Positions 27,651-36,477 of a DNA stretch of 64,000 bases are shown here, piece after piece. The stretch is from assembly GCA_031385005.1 (NCBI GenBank), contig JANNBB010000006.1:310001-374000 (forward strand), given 5' to 3'. A program made the translations under genes and the position numbers. Under the pieces are notes generated by a model, which saw only the letters and a program-made list of their open reading frames with translations, did not search any database and had not been told where the DNA came from. The DNA comes from JADKIH01 sp031385005. Lineage in GTDB: Bacteria > Bacteroidota > Bacteroidia > AKYH767-A > 2013-40CM-41-45. Within the stretch, counting starts at the first letter, position 1. Each line of letters opens with the position of its first letter.

Positions 27651-28067
27651 ATGTCTAACAAAACATTTACCATGATTAAACCTGATGGAGTTACCAATAA
27701 CTACATCGGACCAATTTTAGCTAAAATCAATGAAGCAGGTTTTCGCATCGTTGCGATGAAATATACTCGCTTAACTCCTGAGCGTGCAGGTGAATTTTAT
27801 GCTGTTCACAAAGAGCGTCCATTCTACAATGACTTGGTTAAATACATGTCGTCCGGACCAATTGTAGCTGCCATACTCGAAAAAAGTAATGCCGTTGAAG
27901 ACTTCAGAAAAATCATTGGTGCTACAGATCCTGCAAAAGCAGAAAAAGGAACTATTCGTAATCTCTTCGCAAAATCAATTGAAGCAAATGCAGTGCACGG
28001 TTCAGACAGCGATGAAAATGCTTTAATTGAAGGAGCATTTTTCTTCTCAGGATTAGAAAAATATTAA
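27651..28067 (+). CDS. ndk: Nucleoside diphosphate kinase
   Basis: A 138-residue enzyme that equalises nucleoside triphosphate pools by a phospho-histidine ping-pong mechanism. Motifs: TFTMIKPDGV (start), RPFYNDLVKYMSSGPIVAAIL, GATDPAKAEKGTIRNLFA, and the active-site histidine in NAVHGSDSDENA (about residue 116). Length is normal. Monocistronic, converging with the DUF721 gene. Confidence 0.97.
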   Translation: MSNKTFTMIKPDGVTNNYIGPILAKINEAGFRIVAMKYTRLTPERAGEFYAVHKERPFYNDLVKYMSSGPIVAAILEKSNAVEDFRKIIGATDPAKAEKGTIRNLFAKSIEANAVHGSDSDENALIEGAFFFSGLEKY

Positions 28068-28184
28068 TGAGATGATGTTGTTGTAGTTAAGAGTGAGAAA
28101 TAAGGCCACAAGATGTCTGTGGCATTCGCTACTTACATTTCTTTCGGTAAACTATGGGATGTTAAAAATAACTTTCTATCCTCA

Positions 28185-28475
28185 CTATTGAAATACGACT
28201 TCCTCTATCACATTTCCACCTGCAGCATCGTTTAAAAGTTTAACTATTTTTTCACGTTCCAGAAAAAGTTCTTGACGAAGTGATGCAGAAGAGAGATTTA
28301 CAAAAAGTTTTTTGCTATAAATTTTAATATTAGTAGTTCGCTTGGCTACTGTCGGGCCCATTACTTTTTCCCAGGATTCAACGAGCTTTACTTCCTTCAT
28401 TTTATCTTCCAGTTTATACTCTTTCAACATGCTGTTGATGGCGTCTTTTAAGGTTTGATCGTTTGAATGCCTCAT
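28185..28475 (-). CDS. DUF721/DciA-like protein
   Basis: A 96-residue basic protein with the DUF721 pattern: W-x-x-V-x-G-P-x-V-A-K-R-T, then IYSKKLFVNLSSASLRQELFLEREKIVKLLN. The family includes DciA, the loader of the replicative helicase in bacteria without DnaC. It sits 49 bases after recF, a common pairing in many bacteria, which supports a replication role. Being small, it has only the KH-like DciA core. Confidence 0.88.
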   Translation of the reverse strand: MRHSNDQTLKDAINSMLKEYKLEDKMKEVKLVESWEKVMGPTVAKRTTNIKIYSKKLFVNLSSASLRQELFLEREKIVKLLNDAAGGNVIEEVVFQ

Positions 28476-28524
28476 GGTTCGATTGTTTGTTGAATGAACT
28501 TTTCTAATAGTTATTGGTTGGGGT

Positions 28525-29643
28525 TTATAAATCCGTCAATTGTGCAGAAACGACACTTCCTTCTTTTACAGGAAATGCCCGAATGGGAACGCCAATCTCT
28601 TTGAATATGGCTAATATCCTTTCGTGATGTGTATCGGTAATAAATATTTGTCCGAAATTATCATTGCTCACTAATTCCATTAATTTACTTACCCGATCAT
28701 CATCCAGTTTATCAAAAATATCATCTAATAACAGAATAGGTTTTAACTCTTTTTGTTTGCTTATAAAATCAAACTGAGCAAGTTTAAGCGCTATGAGAAA
28801 TGATTTTTGCTGTCCTTGAGAAGCATATCGTTTTACCGGAAAATCATTGATAAAAAACAACAAGTCGTCTTTATGCGGCCCCTTGCAAGTATATTGTAAA
28901 ACTTTGTCGCGATCGACAGATTCGATGAGCAGGTTGCGGAAATCATTTTCGTTTAAATGCGACTCATATTGAATATCTACGGACTCCGAATTATCAGATA
29001 TGAAATTATAGTAATAGCGGAAAATAGGTATCAATCCGGAAATAAAATTTTTCCGCGCCACATAAATTTTCTCACCGTATAGTACCAATTGATCATCCCA
29101 TACTTGCAAGGATTCCATATCTATTTTGCGTGAAATAGATACTTGCTTGAGATAAGCATTTCGTTGCATCAAAATGCGTGTGTAATTTATCAACGATTCG
29201 AGGTAATTGCGGTCGAATTGAGAGATAATGCTGTCCAGGAACTTTCTTCTTTCTTCACTGCCATCAGTAATCAGGCAGGAATCCGTAGGAGAAATCATAA
29301 CAACAGGAAGCAAACCGATATGTTCAGAAAACCGATCATAGTCCTTTTGATTGCGCCGAAAATTTTTTTTCTGTCCGCGTTTTACTCCACAGGAAATTTG
29401 CTCTTCACTCCCATTTAAGTCGAATGTTCCCTGAATAACAAACAGGTCCTCATCACGCCTGATATTTTGCTGATCAATGCTATTGAAGTAACTCTTACAA
29501 ATTGACAGATAATGAATAGCATCTAACAGATTTGTCTTTCCTGCACCGTTCCCGCCTACAAAGGCATTGGCACCGGCAATGGCGTCAAATTCTGCTTCTG
29601 CATAATTCTTAAAATTAACCAGAGAAAGTTTTTTGAGATACAT
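28525..29643 (-). CDS. recF: DNA replication and repair protein RecF
   Basis: A 372-residue SMC-like ATPase that helps load RecA at gaps. Walker A GGNGAGKT (30-37), the family phrase LVNFKNYAEAEF at the start, ABC-type signature SQGQQKSFLIALKLAQ, and Walker B LLLDDIFDKLDDDR. Here recF is followed by the DUF721 gene, and dnaN and gyrB are absent, so the classical dnaA-dnaN-recF order is not kept. Confidence 0.96.
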   Translation of the reverse strand: MYLKKLSLVNFKNYAEAEFDAIAGANAFVGGNGAGKTNLLDAIHYLSICKSYFNSIDQQNIRRDEDLFVIQGTFDLNGSEEQISCGVKRGQKKNFRRNQKDYDRFSEHIGLLPVVMISPTDSCLITDGSEERRKFLDSIISQFDRNYLESLINYTRILMQRNAYLKQVSISRKIDMESLQVWDDQLVLYGEKIYVARKNFISGLIPIFRYYYNFISDNSESVDIQYESHLNENDFRNLLIESVDRDKVLQYTCKGPHKDDLLFFINDFPVKRYASQGQQKSFLIALKLAQFDFISKQKELKPILLLDDIFDKLDDDRVSKLMELVSNDNFGQIFITDTHHERILAIFKEIGVPIRAFPVKEGSVVSAQLTDL

Positions 29644-29745
29644 GGATTGCTAAGATAAGCAGAGACAATCAATGAATAACAGGAAATATCAGAATAATCA
29701 GTGGAAAACAAGTCATTAACCTTTATATGTTGAAAAATAAGGGCT

Positions 29746-29780
29746 TTTGATAAAAAATCCACCGTTTATTTTTATCTTTG
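29746..29780 (+). promoter_or_regulatory. Promoter of the TPR-comA-like operon
   Basis: TTTG (29746-29749) and TATCTTTG (29773-29780) are 23 bases apart, at the upper end of the spacing seen in this phylum. The leader would be about 25 bases. Confidence 0.55.
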
Positions 29781-29810
29781 ATCTTATAATTTTTCGGAAA
29801 GAAACATTAC

Positions 29811-31229
29811 ATGGACGAAGAAGAATTCCCAACCTCAGGCGAGCAACAAAATTATATCCGCCATTCTATCGAGCGTTATGAAGAAATGATTCGCAACAAG
29901 GATGCTTACTTCTTTGATGTTGAAGCATTTTTGAGCATCATCGATTACTATATCGAAAAGAATGATCCGATAAAAGCATTGCAGGTTGTTGAATATGCAA
30001 AAGATCAACATCCTGCATCTGTAGAATTTTTGCTTCGTGAAGCACAAATTCTGGCTATGATAGACCGTTTTGAGAAGGCACTTGAAATTTTAGAACAAGC
30101 TGAACAAATTACACCCAGAGACCCTGATCTCTATATGATCAGAGGAAGTATTTTTTCACAACAACAAAAGTTTGAACTCGCCATCGAAAATTTCAATAAA
30201 GCTATTCCGCTTGCCGATGAACTTGATCTTCTCTATCTAAACCTCGCCTATGTTTATGAAAGCTGGGGCGATTATGATAAAGCAATCGAATACCTGAAAC
30301 TTTCATTGGAAGATAATCCCGAAAATGAAGTCGCTCTCTATGAGTTGGCCTTTTGTTTCGAGTTTACCGAGCGACTGGAAGACAGTATAGACTTTTATAC
30401 CCGATTTATCGATTTAAAGCCCTATAGTTATACTGCCTGGTATAATCTGGGAAACGTTTTTAACAGACTCAACCGTTATCAGGAAGCATTAACTGCTTAT
30501 GATTATTGCCTGGTCATCAAAGACGATTTTTCTTCCGCCTATTTTAACAAAGGGAATACACTTGCTAACTTAAACCTTTACAAAGAAGCAGTTGATTGTT
30601 ATAAAAAAACATTTGAATTCGAAGCTCCGGACGCGCTTACCTATTATAACATCGGAGAATGTTATGAGCAACTGGAAGATAATCATCGAGCGAGAGATTA
30701 TTATAAGAAAGCTACCAAACTCGACAATACCATTGCTGAAGCATGGTTAGGAATTGGTGTAACTCTGCAAAACGAAGAACGCTGGTTTGAAGCGACTCAC
30801 TACATTCGTAAGGCAATTGAACTCGACGATAAAAATGCCGAATTCTGGTTTGCCCTCGGTGATGCAGAATACCACCTGGAAAATTATGTCAATGCCGAGA
30901 AAGCTTATAAAAAAGTCATTGACCTTGAACCGGAAAATGATGATATCTGGATCGAATACTCCCATCTCCTTATGGCAGATAACAGACCGGAAGAAGCACT
31001 TGAAATTATGGCAACGGGAATCGTTTTTCACCCCGACAATGCGGAATATCTTTACCGCTTGTCTTGTTACCATTACATTATGGGAAATATAAATGAAGCA
31101 TACAGGGTATTTACAAATGCATTACACAAAAACCCGCAACTTTACACCTCAGTTTTAGAATACTCTCCTTCTATGATTAACGACGGACATATTTTAGAAC
31201 TTATCGAAATATACAAAAACAAAATATGA
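29811..31229 (+). CDS. TPR-repeat protein
   Basis: A 472-residue acidic cytoplasmic protein made almost entirely of about twelve tetratricopeptide repeats (for example AWYNLGNVFNRLNRYQEALTAY, AWLGIGVTLQNEERWFEATHYI). There is no signal peptide and no other domain. TPR proteins act as scaffolds; the partner is unknown. Its stop codon overlaps the next start (ATGA), so it is translationally coupled to the phosphosulfolactate synthase-like gene, which hints that the two proteins act together (inference). Confidence 0.88.
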   Translation: MDEEEFPTSGEQQNYIRHSIERYEEMIRNKDAYFFDVEAFLSIIDYYIEKNDPIKALQVVEYAKDQHPASVEFLLREAQILAMIDRFEKALEILEQAEQITPRDPDLYMIRGSIFSQQQKFELAIENFNKAIPLADELDLLYLNLAYVYESWGDYDKAIEYLKLSLEDNPENEVALYELAFCFEFTERLEDSIDFYTRFIDLKPYSYTAWYNLGNVFNRLNRYQEALTAYDYCLVIKDDFSSAYFNKGNTLANLNLYKEAVDCYKKTFEFEAPDALTYYNIGECYEQLEDNHRARDYYKKATKLDNTIAEAWLGIGVTLQNEERWFEATHYIRKAIELDDKNAEFWFALGDAEYHLENYVNAEKAYKKVIDLEPENDDIWIEYSHLLMADNRPEEALEIMATGIVFHPDNAEYLYRLSCYHYIMGNINEAYRVFTNALHKNPQLYTSVLEYSPSMINDGHILELIEIYKNKI

Positions 31230-31999
31230 ATTTTTTTCTCGACAGTATCCCGGAGCGGTCAGTAAAACCGCGTGAAAAGGGTTTGACAATGGTAATGGAT
31301 AAGGGACTTAGTTGGAGACAGGCAGAAGACATGATTGATGTTTCCGGCCAGTTTGTTGATATCGTCAAACTCGGTTTCGGTAGCTCGTACATTACACCCA
31401 ACCTGGAAAAGAAAATTGAAGTATATCGTTCAGCAAAAATTCCAATCTATTTCGGAGGAACATTGCTGGAGGCATTCATTATCCGTAATCGCTTCGAAGA
31501 TTACATCAAATTGATCGATAAATACAAACTCACTTATGCTGAGGTCAGCGATGGTAGTATCACCATTCCGCACGATGAAAAACTGGATTATATCAGAAGG
31601 TTAAGTAAGCACACTACCGTAATTACCGAAGTTGGTTCGAAAGAAGAAGGAATTATCATTCACCCAAACAAATGGATTGAAATGATGGAAAGTGAAATTC
31701 AAGCCGGTGCATGGAAAGTTATTGCCGAGGCACGAGAAAGCGGAACAGTTGGTATTTACCGTCCAAATGGTAAAGCTCATGTGGTCTTAATAAATAAAAT
31801 TGTTGCTCGAATTCCTTCTGAAAAAATTATCTGGGAGACACCAAATAAGAGCGGACAAGTCTATTTTATCAATTTGCTGGGTGCCAATGCTAACCTCGGA
31901 AATATTGCCCCGTTGGAAGTAATTGCCCTCGAATCTCTTCGAATCGGACTTAGAAGCGACACCTTTTTTACTTTTCTGCCTAAAGAAAAAGTAAAATAA
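31226..31999 (+). CDS. Phosphosulfolactate synthase-like protein (ComA family)
   Basis: A 257-residue TIM-barrel protein of the ComA family, which in methanogens adds sulfite to phosphoenolpyruvate to give (R)-phosphosulfolactate, the first step to coenzyme M. Matching blocks: TMVMDKGLSWRQAEDMIDVSG, DIVKLGFGSSYI, YFGGTLLEAFI, YAEVSDGSITIP, VITEVGSKEEG, AGAWKVIAEARESGTVGIY, LGANANLGNIAPLEVIALE. No comB or comC is in the window, so coenzyme M itself is unlikely. A role in sulfolactate or sulfonate-lipid supply is possible but unproven. It is coupled to the TPR gene by a 4-base overlap. Confidence 0.87.
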   Translation: MNFFLDSIPERSVKPREKGLTMVMDKGLSWRQAEDMIDVSGQFVDIVKLGFGSSYITPNLEKKIEVYRSAKIPIYFGGTLLEAFIIRNRFEDYIKLIDKYKLTYAEVSDGSITIPHDEKLDYIRRLSKHTTVITEVGSKEEGIIIHPNKWIEMMESEIQAGAWKVIAEARESGTVGIYRPNGKAHVVLINKIVARIPSEKIIWETPNKSGQVYFINLLGANANLGNIAPLEVIALESLRIGLRSDTFFTFLPKEKVK

Positions 32000-32098
32000 C
32001 TTCTATTGTAGTTCGTGGTTTTGACTACAACTATGGTTCTTTTGAAATAGCAGTACTATTTATTCTTTATCGAAGGAGTTTATAAAAATCCTCTATCC

Positions 32099-33145
32099 TT
32101 GCAGTACAACGAAAACTTCATGCATCGATGCCTCGAACTTGCCCGTTGTGGTTTCGGCTATATCGCTCCCAACCCGCTTGTAGGTGCAGTTCTTGTGTAT
32201 GAAAATAAAATTATTGCCGAAGGTTATCATCGAAGTTTTGGGAGTGCTCATGCAGAAGTAAATGCCATTCAACGAGCCATCGAGCTGGGTCATGAAAGTT
32301 TGCTGAAAAAATCATCCCTATACGTAAATTTAGAACCCTGTAATCACACAGGGAAAACTCCACCTTGTACGGAGCTGATCATTAAGCATGGAATTCAACA
32401 GGTAGTTATTGGAGCTAAGGATCCTTTTATAAGAGCGAATGGCAGCGGCAGTGAAAAATTAAGATCAGCCGGAATTCAAGTACATGAAGGGATTTTAGAA
32501 AACGAATGTTCGCTTTTAAACAGCCGTTTCATGACTTTTCATAGGGAAAAAAGGCCTTTTGTACTTCTTAAATTTGCACGGACTTCAGACAATTTTATTG
32601 CTTCTGATGACTTGACGAGAAAAAAAATCAGCAATCATTTGACAGACATACTGGTACACAAATGGAGAAGTGAAGAAAGTGCAATTATGGTCGGTACTCT
32701 AACCGTTGAAACAGATAATCCGTTGTTGACAGTCAGAAATTGGAATGGGAACAATCCACTGCGAATTACTATCGACAGAAAACTCCCTCTTCCTAAGCGA
32801 TTAAATATTTTTGATAGTTCTGCAAAAACTTTAGTTTTTAATGAAATAAAAAATCAAAATGAAGGAACTTTAGAATATGTAAAAATTGATTTTAATCAGG
32901 ATGTAGAAAAGCAAATGCTCGAAAAACTCTATGAAAGAAACATTCTTTCTGTCATGATTGAAGGAGGTGCATTTTTACTCAATCGTTTTATCTTCAAAGA
33001 TCTTTGGGACGAAGCAAGGATTATTACTTCCGGAATTACATTTGAAAAAGGGCTTCAAGCACCAACCGTTTCAGGAAACCGAATTTCTGAATTTGACATT
33101 ACCGGGGATCGTATAGAAATTATTAAACCTTCAGGAAAAAAATAA
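32099..33145 (+). CDS. ribD: Bifunctional riboflavin deaminase/reductase RibD
   Basis: A 348-residue riboflavin enzyme. The N-terminal deaminase domain has zinc ligands in HAEVNAI and PCNHTGKTPPC (about 50-90), and the opening MHRCLELARCGFGYIAPNPLVGAVLV is typical. The C-terminal reductase domain (about 150-348) has RPFVLLKFARTSDNFIA, DNPLLTVR and MIEGGAFLLNRF. The start is a TTG at 32099; an in-frame ATG at 32120 would give a slightly shorter but plausible protein. No FMN riboswitch was seen upstream. The M42 peptidase follows after 4 bases. Confidence 0.94.
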   Translation: MQYNENFMHRCLELARCGFGYIAPNPLVGAVLVYENKIIAEGYHRSFGSAHAEVNAIQRAIELGHESLLKKSSLYVNLEPCNHTGKTPPCTELIIKHGIQQVVIGAKDPFIRANGSGSEKLRSAGIQVHEGILENECSLLNSRFMTFHREKRPFVLLKFARTSDNFIASDDLTRKKISNHLTDILVHKWRSEESAIMVGTLTVETDNPLLTVRNWNGNNPLRITIDRKLPLPKRLNIFDSSAKTLVFNEIKNQNEGTLEYVKIDFNQDVEKQMLEKLYERNILSVMIEGGAFLLNRFIFKDLWDEARIITSGITFEKGLQAPTVSGNRISEFDITGDRIEIIKPSGKK

Positions 33146-33149
33146 AACC

Positions 33150-34061
33150 GTGGAATTATTAAAAAAACTTTGCAGTATCCATGCGCCCTCGGGAAATGAG
33201 GGCGCCATGACAGAATTTATTCTCGATTACATCCAAAAAAATATGAAATCATGGAAGGTAAAGCCGGAAATATTTTCAGGAGAGGATTTTCAGGATTGTA
33301 TTGTACTGGTCTTCGGAAAACCCCGTACTGCCGTTTTTGCCCACATTGATTCCATTGGTTTTACAGTGAGATACAATAATCAACTTGTGAAAATTGGAGC
33401 CCCGGAAGCTAAGAATGGATTTAGATTGAAAGGCTTCAAAGATGGTAAAGAGTTTGAATACCCCATCCTAATAAAAAACGACAGAGAACTTTATATTGAA
33501 GCACCACTAGAAGTAGAAACAGGAACAGAACTCACTTTTAAAGAGATTTGGAAAGAAGATGAAAATTTTGTCCAATGCTGTTATATGGATAATCGCTTGG
33601 GCGTTTGGAATGCTCTTCAATTATGCGAAACGTTAAAAGACGGGGCCATCGTATTCTCCTGCTGGGAAGAACATGGCGGCGGAACAGTGCCGTTTCTTTC
33701 TAAATTTCTTTATGAGGGCTATAAAATAAAACAAGCCCTTATAAGCGACATAACGTGGGTTACAGAGGGTGTCAGGCCCGGCAAAGGAGTCGTGGTATCA
33801 TTAAGGGATATCGGCATCCCGAGGAAGAAATTTATAAACAGAATTTTAAATATTGTAAGGGAAAGCAACATTCCATTTCAGGTTGAAGTTGAGGGTTCCG
33901 GAGGAAGTGATGGGACAGAATTACAAAAACAGCCCTATCCCATTGACTGGTGTTTTATTGGAGCGCCGGAAGACTATGTTCATTCTCCGGCAGAAAAAGT
34001 GCATAAAGAAGATATAAAGAGCATGTTGCAAATTTACAAATACTTATTAGAGAAACTTTAA
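33150..34061 (+). CDS. M42-family metallopeptidase (aminopeptidase-like)
   Basis: A 303-residue peptidase with the M42/M20-type layout. The start LLKKLCSIHAPSGNEGAMTEFI is typical. Metal ligands are expected at AHIDSIGF, MDNRLGVW, WEEHGGGT and YVHSPAEK, all present. The protein starts with GTG four bases after ribD. It is somewhat shorter than the usual 340-360 residues, with a reduced dimerisation domain. Likely an intracellular aminopeptidase working on short peptides. Confidence 0.85.
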   Translation: MELLKKLCSIHAPSGNEGAMTEFILDYIQKNMKSWKVKPEIFSGEDFQDCIVLVFGKPRTAVFAHIDSIGFTVRYNNQLVKIGAPEAKNGFRLKGFKDGKEFEYPILIKNDRELYIEAPLEVETGTELTFKEIWKEDENFVQCCYMDNRLGVWNALQLCETLKDGAIVFSCWEEHGGGTVPFLSKFLYEGYKIKQALISDITWVTEGVRPGKGVVVSLRDIGIPRKKFINRILNIVRESNIPFQVEVEGSGGSDGTELQKQPYPIDWCFIGAPEDYVHSPAEKVHKEDIKSMLQIYKYLLEKL

Positions 34062-34182
34062 AAGCGACAACTGTTTTAGTTCCTGTTTCAAAACCGATAA
34101 ATAGCACCACTTAATTATATCTTTTTCAGAATTCAGTGAAAAAAATTTATCAATTGAAAATACATTTTCACTGATCATTGAA

Positions 34183-34587
34183 TTAGAAGTACTTCTTAAA
34201 TTCTTCCAATAAATGATTGGGGACAGAAGTTGGCCTTCCTGTACTTTTATTTACGAAAACAAGAGTTGTCTCGGCTTTATTGAGTAATTCATTTTTTTCG
34301 TTAAAAGTTTCATAGTGAAAATGAATTCGAGTACCGGGTAATTCACGAATTTCAGTAATAATTGTGAGCAAGTTATCGTAATATGCCGGACGAATATATT
34401 TTATAAACAACTCAAGTACAGGTAATATTACCCCTTCCTCTTCAAGTTTTTTATAGCTAAAACCCATGGTACGCAACATTTCAACGCGAGCAACTTCGAA
34501 ATACTGAGCATAATGTCCATAATAGACATAACCCATTTGATCGGTTTCGGCATAGCGAACTCTCAGGCTAATTTCAGTTTTTATCAT
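34183..34587 (-). CDS. Acyl-CoA thioesterase, 4HBT/YbgC-type hotdog fold
   Basis: A 134-residue single-hotdog protein. VRYAETDQMGYVYYGHYAQYFEVARVEMLR carries the catalytic acid and the family's DxMGxVYYxxY pattern. It hydrolyses acyl-CoA thioesters; substrate length is not readable. Monocistronic, divergent from the 5'-nucleotidase genes. Confidence 0.92.
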   Translation of the reverse strand: MIKTEISLRVRYAETDQMGYVYYGHYAQYFEVARVEMLRTMGFSYKKLEEEGVILPVLELFIKYIRPAYYDNLLTIITEIRELPGTRIHFHYETFNEKNELLNKAETTLVFVNKSTGRPTSVPNHLLEEFKKYF

Positions 34588-34644
34588 GCTGCATTTTATT
34601 TTTTTGTGACGATAGAATTCGTTTTATTTTTTTAATCTTGCTAT

Positions 34645-35427
34645 ATGGTTTTGACAAAGTTACAGCGGTTTATAAAAATTGCAATCTTCATTCAATGTTC
34701 ATTCCTTTTATTTGCCGGTTGCAAACCGGCGTTTAAAGTACAAAAAACCGAACAGGTAGAATATGTTTTTTCTGACAGTTTAAATAACGAGGCAGACAGC
34801 TCGGTAATCAACTACATAACACCCTTTAAAGAAAAAATGTCCCTAACGATGAGCGACGTGTTAGCGGAAAGTGAATTTGCTATGGAAAAAGGAAATCCTG
34901 AAAGCATATTGGGCAATTTTGTTGCTGATGCATGTATGCATGAGTCGGCAAAAACATTTTACCCTACAGATGGCAAGCAGGCTGACTTCGCATTTTTTAA
35001 CAATGGAGGATTAAGAAGATCCTTGCCGAAAGGAAAAATAACCCGAATGGATGCATTTGAATTGATGCCTTTCGAAAATGAATTGGTCGTCTTGAAAATA
35101 AATGGTGATGTTGTCGAAAAAATTTTTAACTTCATAGCATCAAAAGACGGCGGACCCATATCAGGCGCTCGTTTTAGGATCAAAGAAAAAAAAGCAATTG
35201 ACATTGTCATTCAAAATAATCCTTTAGATATTACAAAATCATACAGGGTGCTGACTTCAGATTATCTTGCCAATGGAGGAGATTCTTTTGATATGATTAC
35301 GAATGCGAATCGGGAATATGTGAATCTGAAAGTAAGAGATGCAATTATTCAATATCTTGAGTTTTTTGGAAAAGCAGGAAAATTAATCAGTAATAAAACT
35401 GACGGAAGAATCAGTTATGCAAAATAG
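34645..35427 (+). CDS. 5'-nucleotidase C-terminal domain lipoprotein
   Basis: A 260-residue protein with a signal peptide and lipobox LLFAGC (Cys26), so it is membrane-anchored. The body is the substrate-binding C-terminal domain of the UshA-type 5'-nucleotidases: LGNFVADACMHESAK, ADFAFFNNGGLRRSLPKGKITRMDAFELMPFENELVVLKING, and YRVLTSDYLANGGDSFDMI. The catalytic metallophosphatase half is the next gene, which overlaps it by 11 bases. The domain order is thus the reverse of the usual one-chain enzyme. Confidence 0.92.
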   Translation: MVLTKLQRFIKIAIFIQCSFLLFAGCKPAFKVQKTEQVEYVFSDSLNNEADSSVINYITPFKEKMSLTMSDVLAESEFAMEKGNPESILGNFVADACMHESAKTFYPTDGKQADFAFFNNGGLRRSLPKGKITRMDAFELMPFENELVVLKINGDVVEKIFNFIASKDGGPISGARFRIKEKKAIDIVIQNNPLDITKSYRVLTSDYLANGGDSFDMITNANREYVNLKVRDAIIQYLEFFGKAGKLISNKTDGRISYAK

Positions 35428-36352
35428 ACGAGACTTTTTACGTATACTTGCACAAGGTGCTGCATTTGCAAGTTTGAATAGTTTACCATTCGAACTATTA
35501 GCCGAAAGGGGTTTAGTTAAATTAACCATTTTACATACGAATGATGTTCATAGTCGCATTGACCCTTTTCCTATTAATGATCCCAAATATCCCGGAATGG
35601 GCGGCGTTGCAAGGCGTTCAGCAATTATCCGAAAAATCAGATCACAGGAAAAAAATGTCTTGCTGCTCGATGCGGGAGATATTTTTCAAGGTACACCCTA
35701 TTTTAATTTATACGGAGGCAAACCGGAACTGCAACTCATGAGCAAGATGGGATACGATGCTGCAACAATTGGCAACCACGACTTCGATAATGGAATTGAA
35801 GCCTTGGCAGAAAGACTTGTTGACATGAATTTTCCATTTCTTAATGTAAATTACAAATTCGAAGACACACCTTTGTCAAATAAAGTTTTACTTTATCGCA
35901 TATTTAAAAAAGGAGGAATAAAAGTTGGAATCTTTGGTGTCGGCATTCAATTACAAGGACTCGTCGAAAAAAAATTAACCGGAAATATTCAATACGAAGA
36001 TCCTATTCCACATGCGGAAAAAATTGCTTCTACACTCAAAAACGACCATCACTGCGATCTTGTCATCTGCTTGTCGCACCTGGGTTATAAGTATGCAGAA
36101 AAAAAAGTTTCTGATGAAGTTCTCGCCGGACAAACATCAAACATCGATTTAATTGTTGGAGGACACACACATACATTTCTCGATTCCCCTGTGATATACA
36201 AAAATAAAATTGGAAAAGAAACATTAATTGCACAAGTTGGTTGGGCAGGAATTCGGTTGGGTCGCATCGATTATTTTTTCGATGCGAAAGGAAGAAAAAA
36301 AGATACTATTGCTTCTACTGTAAAAATTAGTGAAAATACAATAGCAGCATAA
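35417..36352 (+). CDS. 5'-nucleotidase metallophosphatase domain protein, exported by Tat
   Basis: A 311-residue calcineurin-like metallophosphatase. The N-terminus has a twin-arginine signal (QNRRDFLRILAQGAAFASL), so it is exported folded. Metal-binding motifs: ILHTNDVHSR, LDAGDIFQGTPY, TIGNHDFDNG, VGGHTHTFL. It lacks the substrate-binding C-terminal domain, which is the separate upstream gene. The pair probably rebuilds a nucleotidase at the outer side of the membrane (inference). Confidence 0.93.
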   Translation: MQNRRDFLRILAQGAAFASLNSLPFELLAERGLVKLTILHTNDVHSRIDPFPINDPKYPGMGGVARRSAIIRKIRSQEKNVLLLDAGDIFQGTPYFNLYGGKPELQLMSKMGYDAATIGNHDFDNGIEALAERLVDMNFPFLNVNYKFEDTPLSNKVLLYRIFKKGGIKVGIFGVGIQLQGLVEKKLTGNIQYEDPIPHAEKIASTLKNDHHCDLVICLSHLGYKYAEKKVSDEVLAGQTSNIDLIVGGHTHTFLDSPVIYKNKIGKETLIAQVGWAGIRLGRIDYFFDAKGRKKDTIASTVKISENTIAA

Positions 36353-36380
36353 TTTTTTTTTAATATTTTTTTTTAAAATA

Positions 36381-36412
36381 TTTGTAAACACAATAACACA
36401 ACGATATATTTG
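36381..36412 (+). promoter_or_regulatory. Promoter of dnaA
   Basis: TTTG (36381-36384) and TATATTTG (36405-36412), 20 bases apart, match the Bacteroidota promoter fully. The leader before the TTG start at 36478 is about 60 bases. Confidence 0.75.
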
Positions 36413-36477
36413 AACTCTGAAATTTTAGCGCGGAGAATTTTCTAAGTAACATTAACACAAACACAAAAAAAAATTTC

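Noticed and set aside
28105..28123. Terminator between ndk and the DUF721 gene
   Set aside because: A 6-bp stem GCCACA/TGTGGC is present but there is no T run on either strand.
34645..36352. A single 5'-nucleotidase gene broken by a frameshift
   Set aside because: The domain order is reversed and each half has its own export signal, so these are two real genes.
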